Part shown: piece by piece, positions 38,757-48,291 of the stretch
Position numbering within the stretch: position 1 is the first letter of the stretch
How the letters are laid out: each line of letters starts with the position of its first letter
DNA from: Solirubrobacteraceae bacterium
GTDB taxonomy: Bacteria > Actinomycetota > Thermoleophilia > Solirubrobacterales > Solirubrobacteraceae
DNA: 64,000 nucleotides
Reading direction: 5' to 3'
Assembly: GCA_030447505.1 (NCBI GenBank)
Contig: JAUJOT010000008.1
Location: forward strand, 1 to 64,000
Made by a program: the position numbers and the translations under genes
Notes under the pieces: generated by a model
Seen by the model: only the letters and a program-made list of their open reading frames with translations
Databases searched by the model: none
Told to the model about the DNA's origin: nothing

Positions 38757-39611
38757 GGTCAGAAAGTCCACCCCGAGTCGATGCGCGTGGGGTACATCCA
38801 CGACTGGAAGTCCAACTGGTTCAACGAGAAGCAGTTCGCCGACTATCTGGCCGAGGACGTCGCGATCCGCAACCACATCACCGGCAAGCTGTCGCACGCC
38901 GGTCTGTCGGACATCACGATCCGCAAGGACGCCAACGAGGTCGAGGTGAACATCCACACCGCGCGGCCGGGGATCGTGATCGGCAAGTCCGGTTCCGAGG
39001 TCGACGCGCTGCGCAAGGACCTGCACCGGATCACGCGCAAGCAGATCAAGGTCAACATCCTCGAGATCAAGCGCCCGGAGCTCGACGCCAGGCTCGTCGC
39101 GCAGTCGGTCGCCGAGCAGCTGCAGAACCGCGTCGCCTTCCGGCGCGCGATGAAGCGCGCCCTGACGAGCGCGATGCGCTCCGGCGCGAAGGGCTGCAAG
39201 ATCCAGGTCGGCGGTCGCCTCGGCGGCGCCGAGATGGCGCGCACCGAGAGCTACTCCGACGGCCGCGTGCCGCTGCACACGCTGCGGGCGGACATCGACT
39301 ACGGCTTCTTCGAGGCCAAGACGACGTTCGGGCGCATCGGCGTGAAGTGCTGGATCAACAAGGGCGAGATCATGCCCGAGGGCTACTCCGGCACCGACCT
39401 GACCGACATGGAGGGCCCGTCCAACCAGCAGCAGGATCGCGACGGCGGCCGCGGGCGCGGGCGCGGTGACCGCGACGGTCGCGGTGGTGCCGGCGGCCGT
39501 GGTGGCGGCGGCCGTGGCGGCGGCGGCGGCCGCGGTGGCGGCGGCGGTGGCGGTGGCGGGACCTCGCGTCCCGGCTTCGGCCCGGGCGCCCGCGGAGGAG
39601 GTGGCCGATAG
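38754..39611 (+). CDS. rpsC: 30S ribosomal protein S3 with Gly/Arg-rich tail
   Basis: A 285-aa S3, at the mRNA entry site. The KH domain ([20 protein letters not shown]) and C-terminal S3 domain ([30 protein letters not shown]) are complete to about residue 218. A tail of about 65 residues follows, almost only Gly, Arg and Asp (RGG-like repeats). RGG tails bind RNA in other proteins; here the role is unknown. The start immediately follows a duplicated TAGATG. Confidence 0.95.
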   Translation: MGQKVHPESMRVGYIHDWKSNWFNEKQFADYLAEDVAIRNHITGKLSHAGLSDITIRKDANEVEVNIHTARPGIVIGKSGSEVDALRKDLHRITRKQIKVNILEIKRPELDARLVAQSVAEQLQNRVAFRRAMKRALTSAMRSGAKGCKIQVGGRLGGAEMARTESYSDGRVPLHTLRADIDYGFFEAKTTFGRIGVKCWINKGEIMPEGYSGTDLTDMEGPSNQQQDRDGGRGRGRGDRDGRGGAGGRGGGGRGGGGGRGGGGGGGGGTSRPGFGPGARGGGGR

Positions 39612-40030
39612 TGCTGGCTCCGAAGCGCGTCAAGCACCGCAAGCAGCACCGCGGGCGCAGGGGCGGGCTGTCGCGCGGGCAGACGTCGATCCAGTTCGGC
39701 GAGTACGGCCTCAAGTCGCTCGACGCCGGCTGGCTGACGAACCGCCAGATCGAGGCGGCCCGTATCGCGATGACGCGCAAGATCAAGCGCGGCGGCAAGG
39801 TCTGGATCAACGTCTATCCCGACAAGTCCTTCACGAAGAAGCCCGCGGAGACCCGCATGGGCTCCGGCAAGGGCTCGCCCGAGGGCTGGGTCGCGGTGGT
39901 CAAGCCGGGCCGCGTGATGTTCGAGCTGGCCGGCGTTCCCGAGCCGCTCGCGCGTGAGGCGATGCGTCTGGCCGGACACAAGCTGCCCGTCAAGACGAAG
40001 TTCGTGATGCGTGAGGACACCCCGTCGTGA
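39611..40030 (+). CDS. rplP: 50S ribosomal protein L16
   Basis: A 139-aa L16 near the A-site tRNA elbow. GTG start overlaps the rpsC TAG. Blocks [39 protein letters not shown] and [20 protein letters not shown] are conserved; the segment around the last of these holds the Arg hydroxylated in some bacteria. The stop overlaps rpmC. Confidence 0.96.
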   Translation: MLAPKRVKHRKQHRGRRGGLSRGQTSIQFGEYGLKSLDAGWLTNRQIEAARIAMTRKIKRGGKVWINVYPDKSFTKKPAETRMGSGKGSPEGWVAVVKPGRVMFELAGVPEPLAREAMRLAGHKLPVKTKFVMREDTPS

Positions 40031-40233
40031 CGGCCAAGGACCTGCGCGACCTGTCCGAGAAGGAGCTTCTCGAGCACGTCGCGACGACCCGCAAGGACGT
40101 CTTCGGCCTGCGGTTCCAGCACGCCACCGGCGAGCTCGAGAACACGGCCGGGATCCGGACCGCCAAGCGCGAGCTTGCCCGTGCACTCACCGTCGCGCGC
40201 GAGCGCGGCGTCAAGATTCCGAACCGGAAGTAA
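40027..40233 (+). CDS. rpmC: 50S ribosomal protein L29
   Basis: A 68-aa L29, a helical hairpin near the tunnel exit. [20 protein letters not shown] and [15 protein letters not shown] are the family pattern. GTG start overlaps the rplP TGA; the stop is 3 bp before rpsQ. Confidence 0.94.
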   Translation: MTAKDLRDLSEKELLEHVATTRKDVFGLRFQHATGELENTAGIRTAKRELARALTVARERGVKIPNRK

Positions 40234-40236
40234 GCG

Positions 40237-40791
40237 ATGGCTGACGACGAGACCCCTGAGACCGAAGAGACCGCGGACGAGACGGCGGCGACGGACGCCC
40301 CTGGGGCCGAGCCCGCCGAGCCCGCCGGCCCGCAGCCGAGCGCCAAGGAGGAGCGCGCGCGCGCGCAGCACGCCGCGAGCTCGCAGCGTCCTTCGCGCAC
40401 GCCCGAGCAGCGCGACGCCGAGCGCCGCGAGCTGCGCCGCAGCAAGGCGCTCGCCCGTGCCCGCCGCCGCCAGCAGGAGAAGGCCAAGCGCGCGGCAGAC
40501 GGTACGCCCGCCGGCACCGGCACGCCGCCGGCCGAGCCCAAGGTCTCGACCCCGCAGCTGCGGACGGGCACCGTCGTGTCGTCCAGGGCCGACAAGACGA
40601 TCGTCGTGCGGATCGACGTCGCCCGGCGGCACCGGCGCTACGAGAAGATCGTCCGCTCGACGTCGAAGCTGCACGCGCACGACGAGGACAACGACGCCAA
40701 CGAGGGCGATCGCGTCCGCGTCGTCGAGAGCCGGCCGCTGTCGCGCACGAAGCGCTGGAAGCTCGTCGACGTCCTGGAGCGCGCGAAGTGA
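40237..40791 (+). CDS. rpsQ: 30S ribosomal protein S17 with long N-terminal extension
   Basis: A 184-aa protein; ordinary S17 is about 85 aa. The S17 OB fold occupies the last roughly 80 residues ([60 protein letters not shown]). About 100 residues before it are acidic then basic, Ala/Arg-rich and probably disordered. The extension is in frame, starts right behind rpmC with good spacing and has no stop, so it is likely made. Confidence 0.93.
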   Translation: MADDETPETEETADETAATDAPGAEPAEPAGPQPSAKEERARAQHAASSQRPSRTPEQRDAERRELRRSKALARARRRQQEKAKRAADGTPAGTGTPPAEPKVSTPQLRTGTVVSSRADKTIVVRIDVARRHRRYEKIVRSTSKLHAHDEDNDANEGDRVRVVESRPLSRTKRWKLVDVLERAK

Positions 40792-41156
40792 TCCAGAACG
40801 AGACACGACTGAAGGTCGCCGACAACACCGGCGCCCGCGAGATCCTCTGCATCCGCGTCAAGGGCGGCTCGCGCCGCCGCTACGCGTTCGTCGGCGACGT
40901 CATCACCGCGACCGTCAAGCAGGCCAACCCGCAGGGGACGGTCAAGAAGGGCGAGGTCGTCACGGCGGTCGTCGTGCGCACGAAGAAGTCCTTCGGGCGC
41001 GACGACGGCACGTACATCGCCTTTGACGAGAACGCCGCGGTCATCATCGACGCCGCGAACAACCCGCGCGGCACGCGCATCTTCGGTCCGGTGGCGCGCG
41101 AGCTGCGCGACCGCAACTTCATGAAGATCGTGTCGCTCGCGCCGGAGGTCCTCTAA
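40788..41156 (+). CDS. rplN: 50S ribosomal protein L14
   Basis: A 122-aa L14 at the subunit interface. GTG start overlaps the rpsQ stop. [40 protein letters not shown] and [19 protein letters not shown] cover the whole family length. Confidence 0.97.
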   Translation: MIQNETRLKVADNTGAREILCIRVKGGSRRRYAFVGDVITATVKQANPQGTVKKGEVVTAVVVRTKKSFGRDDGTYIAFDENAAVIIDAANNPRGTRIFGPVARELRDRNFMKIVSLAPEVL

Positions 41157-41159
41157 GCC

Positions 41160-41474
41160 ATGCCCGCACGCATCGTCAAGGGCGACGAGGTCGTCGTCAT
41201 CAGCGGCAAGGACCGCGGCAAGCAGGGCAAGGTGCTGCGGATCGATCCGCGCAAGGAACGCGTCTACGTCGAGGGCCTGAACATCATCAAGCGCCACACG
41301 CGCCCGCGCCCCGGCTCCGCCGAGCCCGGCGGCGTGATCGAGCGGGAGGGCCCGATCCACCTCTCGAACGTCGCCCTGCGCGACCCGAAGGACAAGAAGC
41401 CCACGCGCGTCAAGACCGTCGTCGAGCACGGCAAGCGCATGCGCGCGTCGGCCCGCACAGGAGCGAAGCTCTAG
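41160..41474 (+). CDS. rplX: 50S ribosomal protein L24
   Basis: A 104-aa L24, an assembly initiator with KOW motif: [20 protein letters not shown] then [36 protein letters not shown] matches the C-terminal half. Start ATG 3 bp after rplN; the next gene starts directly after the stop. Confidence 0.96.
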   Translation: MPARIVKGDEVVVISGKDRGKQGKVLRIDPRKERVYVEGLNIIKRHTRPRPGSAEPGGVIEREGPIHLSNVALRDPKDKKPTRVKTVVEHGKRMRASARTGAKL

Positions 41475-42248
41475 ATGTCGACGCAGACCGCCGCACCACC
41501 CGCGCGCCTGAAGGGCCGCTACCTCGACGAGATCCGGCCGGCGCTCATGAAGCGCTTCGGCTACACGTCGGTCATGCAGGTCCCGAAGATCGAGAAGATC
41601 GTGCTGAACATGGGCGTCGGCGACGCCAAGCAGGACTCCAAGGCGCTCGAGGCAGCGCAGGAGCAGCTCGCGACGATCGCCGGCCAGAAGCCCAACGTGC
41701 GCCGCGCGCGCAAGTCGATCGCGAACTTCAAGCTGCGCGAGGGCATGCCCGTCGGCCTCGCGGTCACGCTGCGCAACGAGCGCGCGTACGAGTTCCTCGA
41801 CCGCCTGATGTCCGTCGCGATCCCGCGCATCCGCGACTTCCGCGGGCTGAAGGCCAACGCCTTTGACGGCCGCGGCAACTACACGCTCGGCATCCGTGAG
41901 CAGACGATCTTCCCGGAGATCGACTACGACGCGATCGACCAGGTGCGCGGACTCGACGTCGTGATCGTGACCTCCGCCCAATCCGACTCCGAGGCGTTCG
42001 CGCTGCTCGAGGCGTTCGGCATGCCGTTCGGCAAGCAGAACCGGCCCGGCGGGCCCCCACCGACGCCTGCCGATGCCGACCTCGCTGCGCGCGAAGCGGA
42101 GGCGGAGGACAAGCGCGAGTCCGAGGCGGCGGCGCGCGAACAGCTCAAGAGCGAGGACCCCGCGGCGTACGAGCGGGCGGCGGCCACGACCAAGGAGCCC
42201 GAGATCGAACCAGACATCGACGCGTCCAACCTGACCGAGGAACACTAA
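41475..42248 (+). CDS. rplE: 50S ribosomal protein L5 with acidic C-terminal extension
   Basis: A 257-aa protein; ordinary L5 is about 180 aa. The core binds 5S r[78 protein letters not shown]. After residue 190 comes a 65-residue Ala/Glu-rich charged tail ending in DASNLTEEH, not part of the family fold. Confidence 0.94.
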   Translation: MSTQTAAPPARLKGRYLDEIRPALMKRFGYTSVMQVPKIEKIVLNMGVGDAKQDSKALEAAQEQLATIAGQKPNVRRARKSIANFKLREGMPVGLAVTLRNERAYEFLDRLMSVAIPRIRDFRGLKANAFDGRGNYTLGIREQTIFPEIDYDAIDQVRGLDVVIVTSAQSDSEAFALLEAFGMPFGKQNRPGGPPPTPADADLAAREAEAEDKRESEAAAREQLKSEDPAAYERAAATTKEPEIEPDIDASNLTEEH

Positions 42249-42249
42249 G

Positions 42250-42435
42250 ATGGCCAAGACGTCCCAGCGGGTCCGCCAAGCGCGGCCCGCGAAGTTCAAG
42301 ACCCGGGAGTACAGCCGTTGCCGCCGTTGCGGCCGGGCCCGCGCGGTGTACCGCAAGTTCGGCCTGTGCCGGATCTGCCTGCGCGAGATGGCCCACAACG
42401 GCTTTGTTCCGGGCATGACGAAGTCTTCGTGGTGA
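42250..42435 (+). CDS. rpsZ: 30S ribosomal protein S14, zinc-binding type Z
   Basis: A 61-aa S14 of the short C+ form. The two CxxC pairs (SRCRRCGRA-like and [11 protein letters not shown]) bind one zinc. It starts [20 protein letters not shown], 1 bp after rplE. S4 and L36 in this cluster also keep their cysteines, so the zinc paralogues are the main set here. Confidence 0.95.
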   Translation: MAKTSQRVRQARPAKFKTREYSRCRRCGRARAVYRKFGLCRICLREMAHNGFVPGMTKSSW

Positions 42436-42460
42436 CGAGCCAGACCGAGAGAGCACGACC

Positions 42461-42871
42461 GTGAGCGCAAGCACAGACCCCATCGCAGATTTTCTGACGC
42501 GGATCCGCAACGCGATCCAGGCTGCCCACGAGACGGTCGAGATCCCGTCGTCGCGGCTGAAGTCCGAGTGCGCGCGGATCCTCGCCGAGCAGGGCTACAT
42601 CGATGGCTTCGAGACCGTCGCCCCGGATCGCGAGCATCCCGGCGAGACGATCCGCGTGCGGCTGAAGTACACCTCCGACCGCCGCTCGGCGATCTCCGGC
42701 CTGAAGCGCGTGTCGCGGCCCGGCCGCCGCACGTACGCGGGCTCCCAGGAGATCGCGAAGGTGCTCGGCGGCATGGGCACGGCAATCGTCTCGACGTCAC
42801 GCGGCGTGATGACCGGCCACGAGGCCCGCAGCGCGGGCGTCGGCGGCGAGGTCGTGGCGCACGTTTGGTAG
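42461..42871 (+). CDS. rpsH: 30S ribosomal protein S8
   Basis: A 136-aa S8 that binds central-domain 16S rRNA; in E. coli it represses the spc operon. GTG start. [38 protein letters not shown] and the C-terminal [14 protein letters not shown]-type block are intact. Confidence 0.96.
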   Translation: MSASTDPIADFLTRIRNAIQAAHETVEIPSSRLKSECARILAEQGYIDGFETVAPDREHPGETIRVRLKYTSDRRSAISGLKRVSRPGRRTYAGSQEIAKVLGGMGTAIVSTSRGVMTGHEARSAGVGGEVVAHVW

Positions 42872-42873
42872 CC

Positions 42874-43407
42874 ATGTCGCGAATCGGAAAGAAGCCGATC
42901 CCCCTCCCGACCGGCGTCAGCGTGTCGATCGGGCCCGAGGTCGTGCGCGTGAACGGCCCGCGCGGCGAGCTCTCGGAGCGCGTGCCGCGTGCGATCTCCG
43001 TCGAGCAGGAGGACGGCCAGCTGATCGTCAAGCGCCCGACCGACCGCGGCGAGCACCGCGCCCTGCACGGGCTGACGCGCTCGCTCGTGGCCAACATGGT
43101 CGAGGGCGTCACGAGCGGCTTTCAGAAGACGCTCGAGATCCAGGGCGTCGGCTACCGCGCGCTGCTGAAGGGCCGCGACCTCGAGCTCGCGCTCGGCTAC
43201 TCGCACCCGGTGCCGATCAAGGCGCCCGAGGGCATCGAGTTCGAGGTGCCCCAGCCGACGCGGATCATCGTGCGCGGCAACTCCAAGCAGCAGGTCGGCG
43301 AGATCGCCGCCAAGATCCGCAAGCAGCGCCCGCCGGAGCCCTACAAGGGCAAGGGCATCCGCTACGAGGGCGAGTACGTCGCCCGGAAGGTCGGCAAGCG
43401 CGCATGA
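42874..43407 (+). CDS. rplF: 50S ribosomal protein L6
   Basis: A 177-aa L6 near the GTPase centre. [40 protein letters not shown] and [20 protein letters not shown] are complete. The ATG follows rpsH by 2 bp; the stop overlaps ATG of a 28-codon mini-ORF at 43404. Confidence 0.97.
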   Translation: MSRIGKKPIPLPTGVSVSIGPEVVRVNGPRGELSERVPRAISVEQEDGQLIVKRPTDRGEHRALHGLTRSLVANMVEGVTSGFQKTLEIQGVGYRALLKGRDLELALGYSHPVPIKAPEGIEFEVPQPTRIIVRGNSKQQVGEIAAKIRKQRPPEPYKGKGIRYEGEYVARKVGKRA

Positions 43408-43490
43408 GTGCAGCGAAGCGCAGCATTCACGACCGGCTGGATGGCGGCCGACCGTCTCGAGCGCGCCGACCGGATGGAGGCAAGAGGTGA
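43404..43490 (+). CDS. 28-codon mini-ORF linking rplF and rplR
   Basis: ATGA at the rplF stop opens a frame of 28 basic codons (start [15 protein letters not shown], end GGKR), whose TGA overlaps the GTG of rplR (GTGA at 43487-43490). It exactly fills the 79-bp gap with two 4-bp overlaps. It resembles no family. It may serve only to carry ribosomes across the gap, or may be chance. Confidence 0.4.
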   Translation: MSAAKRSIHDRLDGGRPSRARRPDGGKR

Positions 43491-43840
43491 CCGTTCGAAC
43501 CAGGCCCCAGACGCGTCTCAAGCGCCGGCGCCGCGTGCGCGCGAAGATCTCCGGCACGCCCGAGCGGCCGCGCATCTCGGTCTTTCGCTCCAACCGCGGG
43601 ATCGCGGCGCAGCTCGTCGACGACATCGCCGGCCACACGCTGGCCGCCGTGACGTGGACCGAGGAGCCGCTGCGCGGCAAGGCTCCGATGGAGCAGGCCG
43701 CCGAGGCCGGCAAGCTGCTGGCCGAGCGCGCGCAGGCCGCGGGCATCTCCAGCGCCGTGTTCGATCGCGGCGGATACCAGTACCACGGCCGCGTCAAGGC
43801 CTTCGCAGAGGGCGTCCGCGAAGGAGGACTGACCGTATGA
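43487..43840 (+). CDS. rplR: 50S ribosomal protein L18
   Basis: A 117-aa L18 that binds 5S r[15 protein letters not shown]-type N-terminus ([20 protein letters not shown]), then [16 protein letters not shown] and [23 protein letters not shown] start overlaps the mini-ORF stop; its own stop overlaps the ATG of another mini-ORF at 43837. Confidence 0.96.
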   Translation: MTVRTRPQTRLKRRRRVRAKISGTPERPRISVFRSNRGIAAQLVDDIAGHTLAAVTWTEEPLRGKAPMEQAAEAGKLLAERAQAAGISSAVFDRGGYQYHGRVKAFAEGVREGGLTV

Positions 43841-43899
43841 ACCTGCCTCATTGCTCGACCGTCGCAACCGCCGTCCCCGAACGGAGGTCCTCGCGATGA
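43837..43899 (+). CDS. 20-codon mini-ORF 1 in duplicated rpsE start region
   Basis: ATGA at the rplR stop starts a 20-codon frame ([15 protein letters not shown], end RRSSR) that ends with TGA overlapping the next ATG (43896). It contains CGGAGG, the ribosome-binding site of the next start. Probably a product of tandem duplication; whether the peptide is made is unknown. Confidence 0.35.
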   Translation: MNLPHCSTVATAVPERRSSR

Positions 43900-43958
43900 C
43901 TGCGCGCCATTGCTCGACCGTCGCAACCGCCGTCCCCGATCGGAGGTCCTCGCGATGA
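43849..43958. repeat. Tandem duplication, 59-bp period, upstream of rpsE
   Basis: 43849-43899 and 43908-43958 match in 50 of 51 bases, offset by 59. Each copy holds CATTGCTCGACCGTCGC, the site CGGAGG and ATGA. The second ATG is the rpsE start. Confidence 0.92.
43896..43958 (+). CDS. 20-codon mini-ORF 2 in duplicated rpsE start region
   Basis: Begins at the ATG of the first duplicated start, reads [15 protein letters not shown] ... RRSSR and stops in TGA overlapping the rpsE ATG (43955). Its peptide is nearly the same as mini-ORF 1. With two 4-bp overlaps it could couple translation of rplR to rpsE. Confidence 0.35.
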   Translation: MTARHCSTVATAVPDRRSSR

Positions 43959-44650
43959 GCGCCCCAGTCGTCGACCGCTCGGTCAACCAGGCGGGCCTGG
44001 ATCTGCAGGAGCGCGTGGTCGAGATCAACCGCGTTGCCAAGGTCGTCAAGGGCGGCCGTCGCTTCTCCTTTACCGCACTGGTCGTCGTCGGCGACGAGCG
44101 CGACGTCGTCGGTGTCGGCTACGGCAAGGCAAACGAGGTCCCGCTCGCGATCCAGAAGGGCGTCGAGCAGGCAAAGAAGAACCTCTTCCGGGTGCCCAAG
44201 CACGGTCAGACGATCACGCACACGACGACCGGCGTCTACGGTGCCGGCCGCGTCTTCATGAAGCCTGCCTCGCCCGGTACGGGCGTGATCGCCGGCGGCG
44301 GCGTGCGCGCGGTGCTCGAGCTCGCCGGAATCCACGACATCCTGTCGAAGTCGCTGGGCTCGCAGAACCCGATCAACCTCGTCAAGGCGACGGTCGCCGG
44401 CCTGCAGGGCCTGCGCCGGCCGGAGGAGGTCGCCGAGCTGCGCGGCCTGTCGATCAACCAGGTGCTCGGGCTCGGCGGCGGCGACGACCTCGCAGCCGAG
44501 ATGATCGCCGGAACAGACGCCGAGTCCGGCGTCGATCCCGCCGCCGTCGCGGTGGCAGCCGATCAGCGGACCGCCGCTGAGCCGGCCGCCGATGAGCCGG
44601 CCGCCGCTGAGCCGGCCGCCGCGACCGCCGCCGAGGAGCCTGCGTCCTGA
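43955..44650 (+). CDS. rpsE: 30S ribosomal protein S5 with Ala-rich C-terminal tail
   Basis: A 231-aa S5 involved in decoding fidelity. The double-stranded RNA-binding domain ([20 protein letters not shown]) and C-terminal domain ([34 protein letters not shown]) are complete to about residue 185. A tail of about 45 residues is nearly Ala/Glu/Pro with [11 protein letters not shown] repeats. The stop overlaps rpmD. Confidence 0.95.
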   Translation: MSAPVVDRSVNQAGLDLQERVVEINRVAKVVKGGRRFSFTALVVVGDERDVVGVGYGKANEVPLAIQKGVEQAKKNLFRVPKHGQTITHTTTGVYGAGRVFMKPASPGTGVIAGGGVRAVLELAGIHDILSKSLGSQNPINLVKATVAGLQGLRRPEEVAELRGLSINQVLGLGGGDDLAAEMIAGTDAESGVDPAAVAVAADQRTAAEPAADEPAAAEPAAATAAEEPAS

Positions 44651-44826
44651 TGAAGATCACGCAGTACAAATCCAGGAACGGGTCCGATCAGCGCCAGATC
44701 GACACGCTGCGCTCGCTGGGCCTGCGCCGTATCGGGCACGTCGTCGAGATCGACGACACGCCGCAGTCGCGCGGGATGGTTCACCGCGTGCGCCATCTCG
44801 TTCGCGTCGTCGAGGAGAAGCGATGA
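44650..44826 (+). CDS. rpmD: 50S ribosomal protein L30
   Basis: A 58-aa L30: [56 protein letters not shown]. The ATG overlaps the rpsE TGA, and the TGA overlaps the rplO ATG (both ATGA). The length is normal for the family. Confidence 0.95.
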   Translation: MKITQYKSRNGSDQRQIDTLRSLGLRRIGHVVEIDDTPQSRGMVHRVRHLVRVVEEKR

Positions 44827-45332
44827 CCCCGCCTGAGCCCGACGAGATCGACCCCGAGGACATCGGGCTGCACTCGCTCAAGCCCGCCCCCGGCAGCCGC
44901 AAGCCGCGCAAGCGCGTCGGCCGCGGGCACGGCTCGGGGCACGGGAAGACGTCGGGTCGCGGCCACAAGGGCGCCGGCGCGCGCTCCGGTTCGAAGACGC
45001 GGCCGGGCTTCGAGGGCGGCCAGATGCCGCTGCACATGCGGATGCGCAAGCTGCGCGGTCCGCACATGAAGAAGTCGATGCCCTTCGAGCCGTTTCGAAC
45101 GCACACGCAGGCCGTCAACCTGCAGGACCTCGAGCGGCGCTTCGAGGAGGGCGACGAGGTCACGCTCGAGGCGCTGAAGGCCAAGGGCCTGGGCACGCGC
45201 AAGGACGTCGCGGTGAAGATCCTCGCCAAGGGCGCGATCTCCAAGCCGCTGACCGTCCACGCGCACGCGTTCAGCGCCGCCGCCCGCGAGGCGATCGAAG
45301 CGGCCGGCGGCACCTGTAGCACCCTCGACTAG
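44823..45332 (+). CDS. rplO: 50S ribosomal protein L15
   Basis: A 169-aa L15, an assembly protein. An acidic start (MTPPEPDEIDPEDIG) precedes LHSLKPAPGSRKPRKRVGRG, the Gly-rich segment HGKTSGRGHKGAGARSG and FEGGQMPLHMRMRKLRG. Start overlaps rpmD. Confidence 0.96.
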   Translation: MTPPEPDEIDPEDIGLHSLKPAPGSRKPRKRVGRGHGSGHGKTSGRGHKGAGARSGSKTRPGFEGGQMPLHMRMRKLRGPHMKKSMPFEPFRTHTQAVNLQDLERRFEEGDEVTLEALKAKGLGTRKDVAVKILAKGAISKPLTVHAHAFSAAAREAIEAAGGTCSTLD

Positions 45333-45422
45333 CACGCGACGACGATCCGGGAAGACCAGACAGAGCTTCGGGCCGGGCGTACCAGCAGCGTCGCCGCCGG
45401 CAGCCTCGCCGGCGCGGTGCTC

Positions 45423-45428
45423 TAACCT
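45423..45428 (+). promoter_or_regulatory. Putative -10 box for secY
   Basis: TAACCT ends 8 nt before the secY GTG, so a transcript starting about 7 nt downstream would be nearly leaderless. No convincing -35. Confidence 0.35.
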
Positions 45429-45436
45429 GATGCGTC

Positions 45437-46708
45437 GTGCTTTCGACGATCCTCAAGGCCTTCAAGGTCGCGGACATCCGCAAGAAGCTTGCGATCACGA
45501 TGTTCATCCTCGCGCTCTACCGGCTGGGGGCGCACATCCCCGTGCCGGGGATCAACGTCGAGGCCGTCAAGGCGGTGCAGGACTCGTTCAGCGGCTCGAG
45601 CATCCTCGGCTTCCTGAACCTCTTCAGCGGCGGCGGCCTGTCGCGGATCGCCCTGTTCGCGCTGGGGATCATGCCGTACATCACGGCCTCGATCATCCTT
45701 CAGCTTCTGACCGTCGTCGTGCCCTCGCTCGAGAAGCTGCAGAAGGAGGGCGAGGTCGGTCAGCAGCGGATCACGCAGTACACGCGCTACCTCACGGTCG
45801 GGCTGTCGTTCGGCCAGGCGATCGGCTACGTCTTCCTGTTTCGCTCGTTCACGGCCAGCGCCGGCCAGCCGATCATCGACAACTTCAACGCCGCGCGCGT
45901 CTTCATGATCGTCATCTCGCTGACCGCCGGCTCGATCCTCCTCATGTGGATGGGCGAGCTCATCACGCAGCGCGGCATCGGCAACGGGATCTCGCTGATG
46001 ATCTTCGCCTCGATCGTCTCCGGGCTGCCCAACGGCGTGCAGGCGTGGGCGACGAGCCCCGACCCCGTCTTCAAGGTCATGATGCCGTTCATCGCGCTGG
46101 GCGTGATCGCCGCGATCGTCTTCGTCCAGGAAGGCCAGCGGCGGATCCCGATCCAGTACGCCAAGCGCGTGATCGGCCGGCGCATGACGCAGGGCGGCCA
46201 GACCTACCTGCCGCTGCGCGTGAACATGGCGGGCGTCATCCCGGTGATCTTCGCGGCCTCGATCATGGCCTTCCCGCCGACCGTCGGACAGCTGCTCAAC
46301 AACGAGTTCGGCCGTGACTTCGCCGCGTTCTTCTCGCCCAACGGCTGGGCCTACATCGTCGGCGAGTCGATCTTCATCGTGCTGTTCACGTACTTCTACA
46401 CGGCCGTCACGTTCAATCCGGTCGACCAGTCCGAGAACCTCAAGAAGTACGGCGGCTTCATCCCCGGGGTGCGGCCGGGCAGGCCGACGGCGGAGTTCCT
46501 CGATCGCGTGCTCGCGCGGCTGACGTTCCCCGGCGCGCTGTACCTCGCCGCGGTCGCCGCGATGCCGACGATCCTGATCAACCAGACGAGCGCCAACTTC
46601 TTCTTCGGCGGCACCTCGATCCTGATCGTCGTGGGCGTCGCGCTGGACACGATGAAGCAACTCGAGGCGCAGCTGATGATGCGTGACTACGAGGGCTTCC
46701 TCAAGTAA
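45437..46708 (+). CDS. secY: Protein translocase subunit SecY
   Basis: A 423-aa channel protein with ten TM helices, from GTG. It starts ILKAFKVADIRKKLAITMFI; SASIILQLLTVVVPSLEKLQ-like (here ITASIILQLLTVVVPSLEKL), GNGISLMIFASIVSGLP and the cytoplasmic loops with basic residues for SecA and ribosome docking are present. Length is normal. Confidence 0.97.
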   Translation: MLSTILKAFKVADIRKKLAITMFILALYRLGAHIPVPGINVEAVKAVQDSFSGSSILGFLNLFSGGGLSRIALFALGIMPYITASIILQLLTVVVPSLEKLQKEGEVGQQRITQYTRYLTVGLSFGQAIGYVFLFRSFTASAGQPIIDNFNAARVFMIVISLTAGSILLMWMGELITQRGIGNGISLMIFASIVSGLPNGVQAWATSPDPVFKVMMPFIALGVIAAIVFVQEGQRRIPIQYAKRVIGRRMTQGGQTYLPLRVNMAGVIPVIFAASIMAFPPTVGQLLNNEFGRDFAAFFSPNGWAYIVGESIFIVLFTYFYTAVTFNPVDQSENLKKYGGFIPGVRPGRPTAEFLDRVLARLTFPGALYLAAVAAMPTILINQTSANFFFGGTSILIVVGVALDTMKQLEAQLMMRDYEGFLK

Positions 46709-46814
46709 CGTCGTTCGCAGGCCGAACAAACCTTCTCCGCGCGTCGCGGATGACCGTTTCGCCGTCCGCGAGCCGCGAGCGGCCGCCTGCTGCCTGCCGG
46801 CGACGTCACCTCAG

Positions 46815-46820
46815 TAGTCT
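46815..46820 (+). promoter_or_regulatory. Putative -10 box for adk
   Basis: TAGTCT followed by C, 12 nt between it and the adk ATG. Short-leader promoter candidate in the 124-bp secY-adk gap. Confidence 0.35.
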
Positions 46821-46832
46821 CTCGCCCCCCTC

Positions 46833-47510
46833 ATGTCGAGCGAGCTCAACCTCATCCTGCTCGGCCCTCCGGGCGCCGGCAAGGGCACCCAGGCCGAGCG
46901 GCTCACCGACGACTTCAATCTGCCGTACATCTCGACCGGGGAGATCCTGCGCGCCGCGGCGCGCGACCAGACCGAGCTCGGCACGCTGGCGAAGTCCTAC
47001 ATGGACAGGGGCGAGCTCGTACCCGACGCCGTCATCACCGCGGTGATCCTCGAGGCGCTCAACAGCGCCGACGCGCGCGACGGGTTCCTGCTCGACGGCT
47101 TTCCGCGCACGCTGCCGCAGGCCGACGCCCTCGCGCTGGGGCTCGAGGCCTCCGAGCGTCGCCTGACGGCCGTGATCCTCATCGAGGTGCCCGACGAGGA
47201 GGTCGAGCGCCGGCTGTCGGGGCGTCGCGTCAGCGTCAAGACCGGGCGCGTCTACCACGTCGACTTCGATCCGCCGAAGCACGAGGGCCGCTGCGACGTC
47301 GACGGCTCGCGGCTGATCCAGCGCGACGACGACAGGCCCGAGACGATCGCCAAGCGCCTGGCCGTCTATCACGCCGAGACGGAGCCGCTCGCGGACTACT
47401 ACGAGGAGCGCGGCCTGCTGCGGCGCTTCGACGGGACGCGGGCGCCGACCGAGGTGCACGACCACATCCGCGCGACGATTGCCACGCTGCGCCTCGAAGA
47501 CGAGTTGTAG
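46833..47510 (+). CDS. adk: Adenylate kinase
   Basis: A 225-aa enzyme converting ATP + AMP to 2 ADP. P-loop GPPGAGKGTQAERL (about 10-23), AMP-site LPYISTGEILRAAA, FLLDGFPRTLPQA. A long-form LID domain (GRRVSVKTGRVYHVDFDPPK) is present, without the four-Cys zinc set. Between secY and map, its usual place. Confidence 0.96.
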   Translation: MSSELNLILLGPPGAGKGTQAERLTDDFNLPYISTGEILRAAARDQTELGTLAKSYMDRGELVPDAVITAVILEALNSADARDGFLLDGFPRTLPQADALALGLEASERRLTAVILIEVPDEEVERRLSGRRVSVKTGRVYHVDFDPPKHEGRCDVDGSRLIQRDDDRPETIAKRLAVYHAETEPLADYYEERGLLRRFDGTRAPTEVHDHIRATIATLRLEDEL

Positions 47511-47519
47511 GGCCTGCAG

Positions 47520-48281
47520 GTGATCGTCAAGAAGACCCCGGAGCAGATCGACAAGATGGCGGCGGCGGGCGAGATCCTCGTCCGCGCGCTGGAGCTCGTC
47601 GAACGCAAGATCCGGCCCGGGATCACGACCAGCGAGCTCGACGCCGCGGCGGAGAAGTTCATCCGCTCCCAGGGCGCGACGCCCGCCTTCAAGGGCTACC
47701 GCGGCTTTCCGCGCTCGCTGTGCATCTCGCCCAACTCGATGGTCGTGCACGGGATCCCAGGCTCCTACACGCTGCGCAAGGGCGACATCCTCTCCGTCGA
47801 CTGCGGCGTCGTGCTCGACGGCTGGGTCGCGGATGCGGCCCGGACGTTCCCGGTCGGGCCGATCTCGCAGACCGCGCGCAAGCTGCTGGACACGACCGAG
47901 CGCTCGTTGTTCGCCGCCGCCGCGCAGTGCCGCCCGGGCAACCGGCTCGGCGACGTGTCGCACTCGGTGCAGGCGGTCGTCGAGGCGGAGGGGCTGTCGG
48001 TCGTGCGCTCGCTGGTCGGTCACGGCATCGGGCGCGACATGCACGAGGACCCGCAGATCCCCAACTACGGCGCGCCCGGCAAGGGCGTCAAGCTCGAGGA
48101 GGGGATGGTCTTCGCGGTCGAGCCGATGGTCACCGTCGGGCGCCACGCCGTCCGGATGGCGGAGGACCACTGGGCGATCTACTCGCAGGACGGCTCGCTG
48201 GCCGCACACTTCGAGTTTACGATCGCCGTCACGGCCGACGGTCCACGCGTGCTGACTCCGTGGCACGAATCGCCTGACTGA
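47520..48281 (+). CDS. map: Methionine aminopeptidase, type I
   Basis: A 253-aa dinuclear metal peptidase removing N-terminal Met from nascent proteins. Metal ligands lie in [16 protein letters not shown] (two Asp), [12 protein letters not shown] (His), and the two Glu of [12 protein letters not shown] and [11 protein letters not shown] start 9 bp after adk. No N-terminal SH3-like extension. Confidence 0.96.
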   Translation: MIVKKTPEQIDKMAAAGEILVRALELVERKIRPGITTSELDAAAEKFIRSQGATPAFKGYRGFPRSLCISPNSMVVHGIPGSYTLRKGDILSVDCGVVLDGWVADAARTFPVGPISQTARKLLDTTERSLFAAAAQCRPGNRLGDVSHSVQAVVEAEGLSVVRSLVGHGIGRDMHEDPQIPNYGAPGKGVKLEEGMVFAVEPMVTVGRHAVRMAEDHWAIYSQDGSLAAHFEFTIAVTADGPRVLTPWHESPD

Positions 48282-48291
48282 GGCGCTTTGC

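Noticed and set aside
39466-39610. Gly/Arg-rich end of rpsC as non-coding repeat
   Set aside because: The frame stays open from the conserved S3 core to a stop that overlaps the rplP start, so it is most likely translated.
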